NCBI RefSeq assembly: GCF_009746125.1
Contig: NZ_CP041352.1
Location: 2,712,436 to 2,776,435, forward strand
DNA length: 64,000 nt
Reading direction: 5' to 3'
Source: Casimicrobium huifangae
GTDB taxonomy: Bacteria; Pseudomonadota; Gammaproteobacteria; Burkholderiales; Casimicrobiaceae
Part shown: in pieces, positions 35,571 through 43,383 of the stretch
How positions within the stretch are numbered: position 1 is the first letter of the stretch
How the letters are laid out: the number at the start of each line of letters is the position of its first letter
The notes under the pieces: generated by a model
What the model was told of the DNA's origin: nothing
Databases searched by the model: none
What the model saw: only the letters and a program-made list of their open reading frames with translations
Made by a program: the position numbers and the translations under genes

Positions 35571-36095
35571 TCAAGCGATGCGCTTGAGCCCCTTGCGGAA
35601 TCGCTTGCCGTTTTCGATATAGCCATCGGCGCTGCGGCCGAGCCCGGCGATGGCCTCGGGCGTGAGCTCGCGCTTTGCGGCCGCCGGGCTGCCGACGATC
35701 AGCGATCGATCCGGGAACGACTTGCCCTCGGTGACCAATGCGCAGGCGCCGACCAGCGAGTCATTGCCGATCACGGCCTTGTTCAGCACGGTGGCACCCA
35801 TGCCAATCAGCGAACCATCGCCCACCGTGCAGCCGTGCAGGATGACCTTGTGGCCAACGGTCACGCGACGGCCGATGGTCAGCGGCATGTCGAGGTCGGA
35901 GTGCAGCACCGAGTTGTCCTGGATGTTGCTGCCGTCGCCGATACGGATGGGCTCGTTGTCGCCACGAATCACTACACCGGGCCAGATGCTGCAATCGGCG
36001 CCGATGTGCACATTGCCGATCACCTCGGCGGATTCGGCAATCCATGCCGTTGCGTGAATTTGCGGCCGGACGCCGTCGAGTTCGTAGATTGCCAT
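35571..36095 (-). CDS. Gamma-carbonic-anhydrase-like hexapeptide protein
   Basis: A 174-aa left-handed beta-helix protein (hexapeptide repeats such as IGNVHIGADCSIWPGVVIRGD and IGDGSNIQDNSVLHSD). The metal ligands of gamma carbonic anhydrases are visible as the His in VLHSD and the two His in VGHKVILHG. It resembles YrdA-type proteins, which may or may not hydrate CO2. The ATG at 36095 gives MAIYELDGVRP; the open frame to 36299 runs into the 122-bp element. Confidence 0.88.
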   Translation of the reverse strand: MAIYELDGVRPQIHATAWIAESAEVIGNVHIGADCSIWPGVVIRGDNEPIRIGDGSNIQDNSVLHSDLDMPLTIGRRVTVGHKVILHGCTVGDGSLIGMGATVLNKAVIGNDSLVGACALVTEGKSFPDRSLIVGSPAAAKRELTPEAIAGLGRSADGYIENGKRFRKGLKRIA

Positions 36096-36252
36096 GCGCT
36101 CACCTGTGCCTTGTTTTGATGCCGCTCCAGCCGAGCTTGAACCGGAAGGCGGATTGATGGTGTGGCTGCTATTTGACCTGAATTGCATCCGGCAGCGCGT
36201 GGCAGGGCTTTGACGGGTGCGGTCCGTAAACGTCAGTTTGCGATCTCTGATG

Positions 36253-36374
36253 TTCGGCTTTTGTATGAAACCTTTATCTGCATTGGGTAAAGGGCGCAAT
36301 TTTCTATGAAGTCGACTTTTGTATCAAACGCGGTCTGAGCCCTTTAAGAATGGCTGTTTCGTCAAAAAGTTGAT
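36253..36374. repeat. 122-bp dyad intergenic element, copy 2
   Basis: Read on the minus strand: ATCAACTTTT (36365-36374) - 22 nt - GGGCT - 19 nt - AAGTCGACTT (36309-36318) - 19 nt - TACCC - 22 nt - AAAAGCCGAA (36253-36262). Block order and spacing are the same as in the other two copies; only the right inner block is degenerate (TACCC for AGCCC). It lies between the divergent carbonic-anhydrase-like and serB genes and could carry part of their promoters. Confidence 0.85.
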
Positions 36375-36416
36375 AGTAAAAAGTCATTGTCAGGTGGCCA
36401 CCTAAAATCACCAGCC

Positions 36417-37121
36417 ATGACCTCAACTGCCGCTACCCATTCCTCGCCCGCCGCCAACGTACTGCCCGCTGACCGTGCCATCCCGATCACCCAGGTCGGG
36501 CTGATCGCGATGGACATGGATTCCACGGCCATCACCATCGAATGCATCGACGAAATTGCTGATTTCGCCGGCGTCAAGGCCGAGGTTTCCGCGATCACCG
36601 AGGCAGCCATGCGCGGCGAGCTGGATTTTCAGGCGAGTCTGAGAAAGCGGGTCGCCTGTCTCGAAGGCCTGTCCACCAAAGTGCTCGCCGAGGTCTACGC
36701 CGAGCGGCTGAAGCCCTCGCCCGGGCTCGCCGAGTTGATGGCCCATGCCAACAAAAACGGGGTGAAAACGCTACTCGTCTCCGGCGGCTTCACCTACTTC
36801 ACCGAGCGCATGCGGCAGCGCTTTGGCTACACCTGGACCCGCGCCAACACGCTGGCCGAACACGACGGCCGGCTTACCGGCAAGGTCTGCGGCGCCATCG
36901 TCGATGCGGTCGAAAAGGAGCGTCTGCTGCGCTTCTTTGCCAGCACGCTCCCGGCCGATCGCCGCGCCAGCATCGCACTCGGCGACGGCGCCAACGATTT
37001 GCCGATGCTTCACGCGGCAACGCTTGGGGTTGCCTATCACGCCAAACCGAAAGTGCGCGAGCAGGTGCCAGTGGCCATCAATATTGGCGGAATGGATACG
37101 CTTCTCGCGCTACTGCCCTGA
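36417..37121 (+). CDS. serB: Phosphoserine phosphatase
   Basis: A 234-aa HAD phosphatase. Motif I is AMDMDSTAI with the nucleophile Asp. Then come the cap ECIDEIADFAG, motif II VSGGFTYF, a conserved Lys, and motif III LGDGANDLPML. It makes serine from phosphoserine. The ATG at 36417 is preferred over a TTG at 36387. It starts about 43 nt after copy 2 of the 122-bp element. Confidence 0.93.
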   Translation: MTSTAATHSSPAANVLPADRAIPITQVGLIAMDMDSTAITIECIDEIADFAGVKAEVSAITEAAMRGELDFQASLRKRVACLEGLSTKVLAEVYAERLKPSPGLAELMAHANKNGVKTLLVSGGFTYFTERMRQRFGYTWTRANTLAEHDGRLTGKVCGAIVDAVEKERLLRFFASTLPADRRASIALGDGANDLPMLHAATLGVAYHAKPKVREQVPVAINIGGMDTLLALLP

Positions 37122-37207
37122 TTTCACGGGCTTTTTCTCGTTTTTTCAGCGCCCCTTTGCTAGACTTTTCAGCTAGCGAGCGACATTCCACGTCCTCGGG
37201 GGAAACC

Positions 37208-39373
37208 ATGAACCGAAAATCATCCAACGCAGCGCTTGCCATTCTTCTTGGCGGCGCTTCCATCGTCGCGCCCGCGTTCGCGCAGGACGCAGCCAAACCC
37301 GTCCCCGGCGCCAACCTGCAATACGTCGGTGCCAATACGCGCATCGGCGTCGGCATCGATAGCGACAACAACGCGCGCGGCGAAATTTTTCAGGTGCTGC
37401 AGGGCGACGACAAGTCAGCCACGCTGGCCGAGCTCTGGGCCAGCCGCAATTCGGGCGGCGCCAAGCTCTCGCACCACTGGACGTCCGGCGGCGCTGCGGT
37501 CAACAAGCTGTTTGCAGCCTACGACCAGGGTGACCGTGATCTGCGCAAAGCGACGCTGGGCGGCGGCCAGGAATACGAACGCTGGTTCTGGAACGCTTAC
37601 GCCAGCAAAGGTCTGTCGGGTGCCACCCTCAACTCGACCAGCAGTGTGGCAACCACTGTCACCCAAACCGGCAGCGAAGCCGGGCGCCCATACGAGCAGG
37701 ACACCATCACCACGGTGACTACGCGTTCCTTCACCCGCGCCTACGACTGGGGTGTCGGCGGCCGGGTTGGGCATTTCTATGAAGCCGCCCTGCTGCGCGT
37801 GACGGCCGGTCTTGACTATGAATGGGGCAAGTATTCGTCGAAGCAATGGACCGGCACCCTGATGGCCGAGAAGTTCTTCGCTGGCTCGCCAATCTCGATC
37901 GCATTGTCGGGCGAGATCCTGCGCAAAACCGGTGACTTCGAAGGCACCCGCAACGACCAGCGCGGCATGCTGATGCTGCGCTATGAATTTGGCGCACCGA
38001 AGTCGAACTTCCGCTCGAACAAGGTTAGCCGCATGGTGACCGCGACCGAGCGGGTACCGGATCCGAACTGGAAGCCGCCAGTCGCCGCTGCAGCGTCTGC
38101 TGACGCTGCCAAGGCTGCCGGCACCGCCACCAAACCGCAGGAACCCGCTACCCGCCTTGAAAAGCGTGTTAGCCGCGCCAACGCCAGCGACGCGCAGGAG
38201 ACCTACTTTGACCTCGGTTCCGCCAAGCTCAAACCGGCGGCGCTGAAGGAGCTGGATGGGCTGGTCAGCCGCATCGCGGCGCAGCGTCCGTATGTCGAAC
38301 TCAAGGTCAACGTCGTCGGCCACACCTGCCCGACCGGATCTGACCGCAACAACTTCGCGCTGTCCAAGAAACGTGCCGAGGCGGTCAAGGCATACCTCGT
38401 CTCCAAGGGCGTGCCGGAGAATCTGGTCACGACGGATGGCAAGGCAGGCAAGTCGCCGAAGTACCCGGAAGTGAAGGGCCAGAGCTTCCGCAACCGCCGT
38501 ACTGACACCGACGTGCTGGTGGTGAAGGAAAAGGTCGAGGAAGTGCGGGTTCCGGTGGCGGTAGCCGCAGCGCCGGCGCCACAGACGCCTGCCGCCGCTT
38601 CCGCTGGTACGCCGACAGCCGCCGCCGCCACTGCGCCGATGATTGAGCGCCAGGTGCAGAAGGAAGTGATTGAGGACGTGCCCAACAACTGGGTCAGCCG
38701 CGCGCTGCACAACTCGGCGCAGCACAAGACGGCAATCGACACCTACCGCTTCGCTGAAGTCACCACCACGCAGACAACCGGTGCCCGCCGCTATCTCAAC
38801 CGCGCACCGGCTGCAGCCAATGACGCCTACACCATTGAGTGCAGCGCTGCGGCAACGTTCAACGTGCTGGCCAACGATACCGACCCCGATGGCGACACGC
38901 TGACCATCTCCAGCGTCACCACACCGGGCAAAGGTACCGCTGCCATCTCGTCTGGCAAGATCGTCTACACGCCAAACGCAACCACCTGCCCGGCGGGAGC
39001 CACCGACAGCTTCACCTACACCGTCAGCGACGGCAAGGGTGGATCGTCGACAGCGACGGTCAACGTCACCATCAACGCCGCACCGAACAATCCGCCGGTC
39101 GCCGTGGATGATCGCGTCGACGTCCCGTGCTATGGCACCAAGGTGTTGAGCTCGCTGCTGGCCAACGATCGTGATCCTGACGGCGATCCGCTGCGCATCA
39201 TCTCGTTGACACAACCACCGGCCGGCCGGGGCAAAGTCAGCATCACACCGGATGGCAAAGCCGTGTTCTATGACGGTACTGACGCCTGCTACTACGTGAG
39301 TGCGTTCACCTACACCATCAGCGATGGCCGCGGTGGCACCTCGACGGCAACGGTTACCCTGGTTGATCCCTGA
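37208..39373 (+). CDS. OmpA-family outer-membrane protein with C-terminal cadherin-like repeats
   Basis: A 721-aa exported protein. The signal peptide ends APAFAQ. A predicted N-terminal beta-barrel (about 25-275) is followed by an OmpA/MotB peptidoglycan-binding domain (about 330-440: YFDLGSAKLKPAALKELD, NNFALSKKRAEAVKAYL). An Ala/Pro linker leads to two Ig/cadherin-like repeats with NVLANDTDPDGDTL and LLANDRDPDGDPL. Such repeats after an OmpA domain are unusual. The ATG at 37208 gives a standard signal peptide. A strong terminator follows. Confidence 0.82.
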   Translation: MNRKSSNAALAILLGGASIVAPAFAQDAAKPVPGANLQYVGANTRIGVGIDSDNNARGEIFQVLQGDDKSATLAELWASRNSGGAKLSHHWTSGGAAVNKLFAAYDQGDRDLRKATLGGGQEYERWFWNAYASKGLSGATLNSTSSVATTVTQTGSEAGRPYEQDTITTVTTRSFTRAYDWGVGGRVGHFYEAALLRVTAGLDYEWGKYSSKQWTGTLMAEKFFAGSPISIALSGEILRKTGDFEGTRNDQRGMLMLRYEFGAPKSNFRSNKVSRMVTATERVPDPNWKPPVAAAASADAAKAAGTATKPQEPATRLEKRVSRANASDAQETYFDLGSAKLKPAALKELDGLVSRIAAQRPYVELKVNVVGHTCPTGSDRNNFALSKKRAEAVKAYLVSKGVPENLVTTDGKAGKSPKYPEVKGQSFRNRRTDTDVLVVKEKVEEVRVPVAVAAAPAPQTPAAASAGTPTAAAATAPMIERQVQKEVIEDVPNNWVSRALHNSAQHKTAIDTYRFAEVTTTQTTGARRYLNRAPAAANDAYTIECSAAATFNVLANDTDPDGDTLTISSVTTPGKGTAAISSGKIVYTPNATTCPAGATDSFTYTVSDGKGGSSTATVNVTINAAPNNPPVAVDDRVDVPCYGTKVLSSLLANDRDPDGDPLRIISLTQPPAGRGKVSITPDGKAVFYDGTDACYYVSAFTYTISDGRGGTSTATVTLVDP

Positions 39374-39390
39374 TCGCTGGAGAGTGCTGG

Positions 39391-39420
39391 AAAAAGGGCC
39401 ATTCGTTGGCCCTTTTTTTT
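39391..39420 (+). terminator. Rho-independent terminator after the OmpA-family gene
   Basis: AAAAAGGGCCA - TTCGT - TGGCCCTTTTT forms a long stem running into eight or more T residues, 18 nt after the stop codon. Confidence 0.92.
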
Positions 39421-39545
39421 TGCCGGTATCGCCGGAGCATGCTCACCTGCCAGATACCTGTAATGCGAGGAAAGCAGCGGGCGCACAATATCGTTTCGCA
39501 GCACTCACCACACGATCGCCGCTGATCCGCGGCTTCGACATCCAG

Positions 39546-40064
39546 ATGAAACGCATACTTGTGATCCACCACTCCGCCAGCGGCGGCGCTCGCGCGCTGG
39601 TGAGCGCCTTTCTGGATGGCGCCAGCGGCGTTGACGGGGTAGCAGCGATCACCCGCTCGGCAACCGTGGCGGACGCTGGCGACTTGCTGGGCGCCGATGC
39701 GCTGGTCTTCGCCACGCCGGAGAACTTTGGCTATATGGCAGGCACGCTCAAGGCCTTTTTTGATCGTGTCTTCTATGCCTGCATGACGGACACAACCGCT
39801 TACGGTGGTGGCACTGAAAGCCGCATCGCGGGACGCCCGTACGCCGTTCTGGTGTGCGCCGGCAATGACGGAACCGGCGCCATGCAGAGCGTTGATCGCA
39901 TCGTCACTGGCTGGCGTCTGCGCAAGGCGCACCCCGGCATCATCGCTCGCCGCGTTGGCGGCGAGGCTGGGTCATCGCGTGGTGATCTGGCACGTACCGA
40001 TCTCGACGCCGCAAGGGAGCTGGGTCAGCTGTTCGCCGAAGCCCTGACCATCGGCGCGCTGTAG
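39546..40064 (+). CDS. Flavodoxin-like NAD(P)H-dependent oxidoreductase
   Basis: A 172-aa flavodoxin-fold protein. It opens MKRILVIHHSASGGARAL, giving the FMN phosphate loop. FATPENFGYMAGTLKAFFDRVFYAC is the flavin ring-binding region. It probably reduces a quinone or similar compound with FMN. The start is taken at the ATG of MKRIL; sequence upstream is the terminator and an unrelated frame. Confidence 0.8.
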   Translation: MKRILVIHHSASGGARALVSAFLDGASGVDGVAAITRSATVADAGDLLGADALVFATPENFGYMAGTLKAFFDRVFYACMTDTTAYGGGTESRIAGRPYAVLVCAGNDGTGAMQSVDRIVTGWRLRKAHPGIIARRVGGEAGSSRGDLARTDLDAARELGQLFAEALTIGAL

Positions 40065-40110
40065 AGCCTGCGCCGCTTGCGCGCGGTACCCACCGGCCGG
40101 ACCGAAAAGG

Positions 40111-41067
40111 CTACTTCCAGCCTGCCTTGACCATCGACTGCATGACGCCGGCGCCAAAGCTGGTGCCAAGCTTGCGCGCGAATTTGTCGAAGGCATTTTC
40201 TTCGACGGTGTAGTCAATCAGATCTTCTGCCTTGGTGATTTCGCGGGCAACACTATCAACCGAGCCAAGTCCGTCGGCCAGGCCATTTTCGACCGCCTTG
40301 TTACCGCTCCAGATCAGGCCGGTAAACAGGCCAGGCGTGTTGAGCTTGAGCCGGTCGCCGCGACCATCCTTGACAGCCTTGATGAATTGCTGATGCACCT
40401 CGCCAAGCATTGCTTCCAGGTGCGCCTTGTGTTCCGGCTTCGCTGGGGAGAACGGATCCATGAAGGCCTTGTTTTCGCCGGCCGTGACGGTGCGCGATTC
40501 GACGCCGAGTTTCTCCATGGCCTTGTCAACACCAAAACCGTGGAAGATCACGCCGATGGAACCTACGAGGCTCGAACCATCGACAAAAATCTTGTCCGCA
40601 GCGGCGGCAACGTAATAGCCCCCGGAGGCGCACATTTCGTCGACCACGACGTAAAGCGGCTTGTCCTGGTAGTCTTTGCGCAACCGGCGAATCTCGTTGT
40701 AGATGCGGGAAGATTGCACTGGCGAACCACCCGGGCTGTTGATATTGAGCACCACTGCGACGCTGTCCGGATCCTGAAATGCCGCGTTCAGTGCAGCATT
40801 GATGTTTTCGGCGCTCGCCTTGCCGTGATCGTCGATCTCACCTTCCAGCCGCACCAGGGCGGTGTGGCGACCGGAGCGATCGCTGCCGCTGCCGCCATGA
40901 CCGATCCAGCCCATGATCGCGGCGAATACCACAAGCGCAAGCGCAAGCCACACCAGCCGGAAGAAGATTGACCAGCGGCGACGGGCACGCTGCTCCTTGA
41001 GATTCATCTGGGCAAGCTTGGTGACGAGTTCCCGTTCCCAGCCGGGCTGCGACGGCAGTTGATCCAT
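40111..41067 (-). CDS. sppA: S49-family signal peptide peptidase (SppA-like)
   Basis: A 318-aa inner-membrane peptidase. A membrane anchor (about 35-58) is followed by the S49 domain, with LNINSPGGSPVQSS and the nucleophile in EMCASGGYYVAAAAD, plus the probable Lys base in AGENKAFMDPF. It degrades cleaved signal peptides in the membrane. The ATG at 41067 is used; a GTG lies 3 codons upstream. The phosphatase gene ends 18 nt before it, so sppA, the phosphatase gene and rluC form one minus-strand operon. Confidence 0.9.
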   Translation of the reverse strand: MDQLPSQPGWERELVTKLAQMNLKEQRARRRWSIFFRLVWLALALVVFAAIMGWIGHGGSGSDRSGRHTALVRLEGEIDDHGKASAENINAALNAAFQDPDSVAVVLNINSPGGSPVQSSRIYNEIRRLRKDYQDKPLYVVVDEMCASGGYYVAAAADKIFVDGSSLVGSIGVIFHGFGVDKAMEKLGVESRTVTAGENKAFMDPFSPAKPEHKAHLEAMLGEVHQQFIKAVKDGRGDRLKLNTPGLFTGLIWSGNKAVENGLADGLGSVDSVAREITKAEDLIDYTVEENAFDKFARKLGTSFGAGVMQSMVKAGWK

Positions 41068-41084
41068 GGGTTCCACTTTGAAAA

Positions 41085-41744
41085 TCAGGCGTTGGTTTCG
41101 AGAAAATGGCGCAACGCGGACACCGAATCTACCAGTGTCAGTGATCGGTGTGCTTTCAATAGCGCCGGCTCATGGGCGCCGTAGGTCACGCCGATTGAAT
41201 GGGCGCCAGCGTTTTCGGCAAGCTGCAGGTCATGCGTGGTGTCGCCAATCATCACCGCCTGCGACGGCTGCATGCCCGTTTCGTCAAATATCGCGTGCAG
41301 CATGCCCGGATGCGGCTTGGAAAAGCCCTCGTCGGCGCAGCGCGATGCCGCGAAAAACTCACGCAGGCCGAGCGTTTCGAAAGCGCGATCAAGCCCGCGC
41401 CGCGACTTTCCGGTCGCTACCGCCAGCCAATGACCACGGCCCTTCAGCGATGCCAGCATCTCGGGTACGCCATCGAACAGCACGATTTCGTTCTCGCCGG
41501 CCAGGAAGTGGTAGCGGTAGCGTTCCGTCAGTGGGAGCAGATCGGCCTCCCGCAACGTCGGCACCGCGTGCTCAAGTGCAGGCCGCAGTCCCATGCCGAT
41601 GATGAACGAGGCCTGCTCGTCAGAAGGCACCGGATAGCCAAGATCGCCCGCTGCGCGCTGAAGCGCGCGACGGATCACTGCCGTGGAATCGGCCAGCGTG
41701 CCGTCCCAGTCAAACACTACCAGGGGGTAACGACGTTCACTCAT
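41085..41744 (-). CDS. HAD-family hydrolase (phosphoglycolate phosphatase-like)
   Basis: A 219-aa HAD hydrolase. Motif I is VVFDWDGTLADS, motif II VATGKSRRG, the Lys lies in GFSKPHPGML, and motif III is MIGDTTHDLQLA. It belongs to the Gph-like group; the exact phosphoester is not certain. It lies 9 nt after rluC in the same operon, a pairing common in betaproteobacteria. Confidence 0.88.
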   Translation of the reverse strand: MSERRYPLVVFDWDGTLADSTAVIRRALQRAAGDLGYPVPSDEQASFIIGMGLRPALEHAVPTLREADLLPLTERYRYHFLAGENEIVLFDGVPEMLASLKGRGHWLAVATGKSRRGLDRAFETLGLREFFAASRCADEGFSKPHPGMLHAIFDETGMQPSQAVMIGDTTHDLQLAENAGAHSIGVTYGAHEPALLKAHRSLTLVDSVSALRHFLETNA

Positions 41745-41753
41745 TGCAAAACC

Positions 41754-42785
41754 TTAACCACTACTCGCAGGTGCCGTGTTGCCGTACCAGAAACTGGCCA
41801 GCTCCCGCGGCAATGGGGCTTCCACCGTGATGGGCAGCCCCGTCACCGGGTGCTCGAACGTGAACGATTTGGCATGCAAGAACATGCGCCGCAGCGGCAC
41901 CGGTTGCCGCCCGCGCAACAGCTTGTTCCACGCCGCATCACCGTATTTGTCGTCACCGGCGATCGGGAAACCCAGATGCTGCAGATGAACACGTATCTGA
42001 TGGGTACGACCGGTCTTCAGCTCCGCTTCAAGCAGACTCATCTCGGGCCGCCGCTCCAGCAGGTTGAAAATTGTGTGCGCGAATTGTCCTTCGTCGGCAT
42101 TGACCTCAACCCGACGTTCGCCGTCCGGTCGCGTGTACTTTGCCAGCGGCGCTTTTACATGTTGGCGGTCGTTCACCCATTCGCCCTTGACGGCGGCCAG
42201 GTAACGCTTGTCACCCGATTTTTCGCGCAAGGTATCGTGCATGCCCAGCAAGCCGGCACGGGTCTTGGCGATCAGCAATACGCCGGAGGTGTCGCGGTCG
42301 AGCCGGTGCACCAGTTCGAGCAGTGGCGCCTGCGGCCGCGCCATACGCAATTGCTCGATAACACCAAAGCTGATGCCGGAGCCGCCATGCACGGCCACCC
42401 CGGCTGGTTTGTCGACCGCCAGCAGGTGCTGATCCTCCCACAGCACGGGATGCGGGAACTCGCCGGGTGCAGTCGGGACCATCGCTGATTCGGCCACGCG
42501 GACCGGCGGCAACCGCACCTCATCGCCGGTTGACAGCTTGGTTTCGGCACGCACGCGACCGCCGTTAACCCGTACCTCGCCGGAACGGATGATGCGATAA
42601 ACATGCGTCTTGGGCACCCCTTTCAGCTCGCGGATAAGGAAGTTGTCAACGCGCTGGCCGGCGTAGTCTTCGGTTACGCGAAGATGACGCACTTTCGCCA
42701 CCACAGCGCCAGCGTCATCGACGCCCTGCCGGGAGGCTCCATCAGCGGCAGAAAATTGCCGAGAAACGCGTCCTAAGTCCTTCAT
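41754..42785 (-). CDS. rluC: 23S rRNA pseudouridine synthase RluC
   Basis: A 343-aa RluA-family synthase. An S4 RNA-binding domain (RVDNFLIRELKGVPKTHVYRI) is followed by the catalytic domain with the Asp of HRLDRDTSG and the KTGRTHQIRVH motif. It would modify 23S rRNA uridines (955, 2504 and 2580 in E. coli numbering). It is divergent from rne, the usual neighbour pair. The ATG at 42785 is used; the longer frame extends into the shared leader region. Confidence 0.9.
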   Translation of the reverse strand: MKDLGRVSRQFSAADGASRQGVDDAGAVVAKVRHLRVTEDYAGQRVDNFLIRELKGVPKTHVYRIIRSGEVRVNGGRVRAETKLSTGDEVRLPPVRVAESAMVPTAPGEFPHPVLWEDQHLLAVDKPAGVAVHGGSGISFGVIEQLRMARPQAPLLELVHRLDRDTSGVLLIAKTRAGLLGMHDTLREKSGDKRYLAAVKGEWVNDRQHVKAPLAKYTRPDGERRVEVNADEGQFAHTIFNLLERRPEMSLLEAELKTGRTHQIRVHLQHLGFPIAGDDKYGDAAWNKLLRGRQPVPLRRMFLHAKSFTFEHPVTGLPITVEAPLPRELASFWYGNTAPASSG

Positions 42786-43383
42786 TTGCCTTATAATTTG
42801 CCTGTTGACGTAGTTCGAAGGAACTGCGGCATTTTGAATCCGGTGCACGGGTCCACGCCACCAACAGGCGCTTTCTGGGTGACTATCATGGAAAGTGCGG
42901 GCGAACAGAGGGTCAGCAATGATCCGCTTCGCGTCAGGTAAGCGGGATTCGCGCGGATTCCACGGTCAAGCCGCCACCGGGAAAAGCGGCGATTGTAAGA
43001 GTTCAGCCACCGCGCGGCGCCTTTCGTTGCTCGCTGGCCTGTGAAAAAAGATTGAAGCGGGGCCGCCCGATAACCAACGGCGAGTCCCAAGAAGAAAATT
43101 TCGTCATGAACCCGCGCAACAGCGCAACCAGCGTGAGCCTCCCGGTCAACGACCGGGCTCCCGCCCTGCCCACCCCGACAGCGACCGCGCCTCGCGCGTA
43201 CTCGTTGCCCCGGTTGTCTGGCCAGGTCAAGGTTCTGCCTCCCATCCGTCAGGCCACGATTTTTCTGTTCAGATCTATGCGCCCATTCTCGCCCGCGCTG
43301 CGCGCCGCGAGAATCGGTGACATTTCACTGGCTTAGCAGCATCCGTCTGGTTCACCGCTCGTTCGCTGAACGGGAAGGTACGC
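42786..43383. promoter_or_regulatory. Long rluC-rne intergenic region / rne leader
   Basis: About 600 bases between divergent genes. It contains a GACCGGG/CCCGGTC stem (43141-43157) and a perfect 8-bp stem ATTCTCGC/GCGAGAAT (43285-43292 with 43307-43314) enclosing an inner GCGC/GCGC pair. Position and length fit a structured 5' leader through which RNase E controls its own mRNA, as known in enterics. It also contains a possible small ORF (43106-43336). Confidence 0.55.
43106..43336 (+). CDS. Possible small ORF in the rne leader
   Basis: A 76-aa frame starting with ATG and rich in Pro, Ala and Arg ([19 protein letters not shown]...). It lies wholly within the presumed rne leader and contains both hairpins. 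It could be a leader peptide, but codon use is not convincing and no family was recognised. It ends 47 nt before rne. Confidence 0.25.
   Translation: MNPRNSATSVSLPVNDRAPALPTPTATAPRAYSLPRLSGQVKVLPPIRQATIFLFRSMRPFSPALRAARIGDISLA

Noticed and set aside
37415-39214. A 599-codon minus-strand frame inside the OmpA-family gene
   Set aside because: Antisense shadow of a gene with clear domains; Arg/Gly/Val-rich and without motifs.
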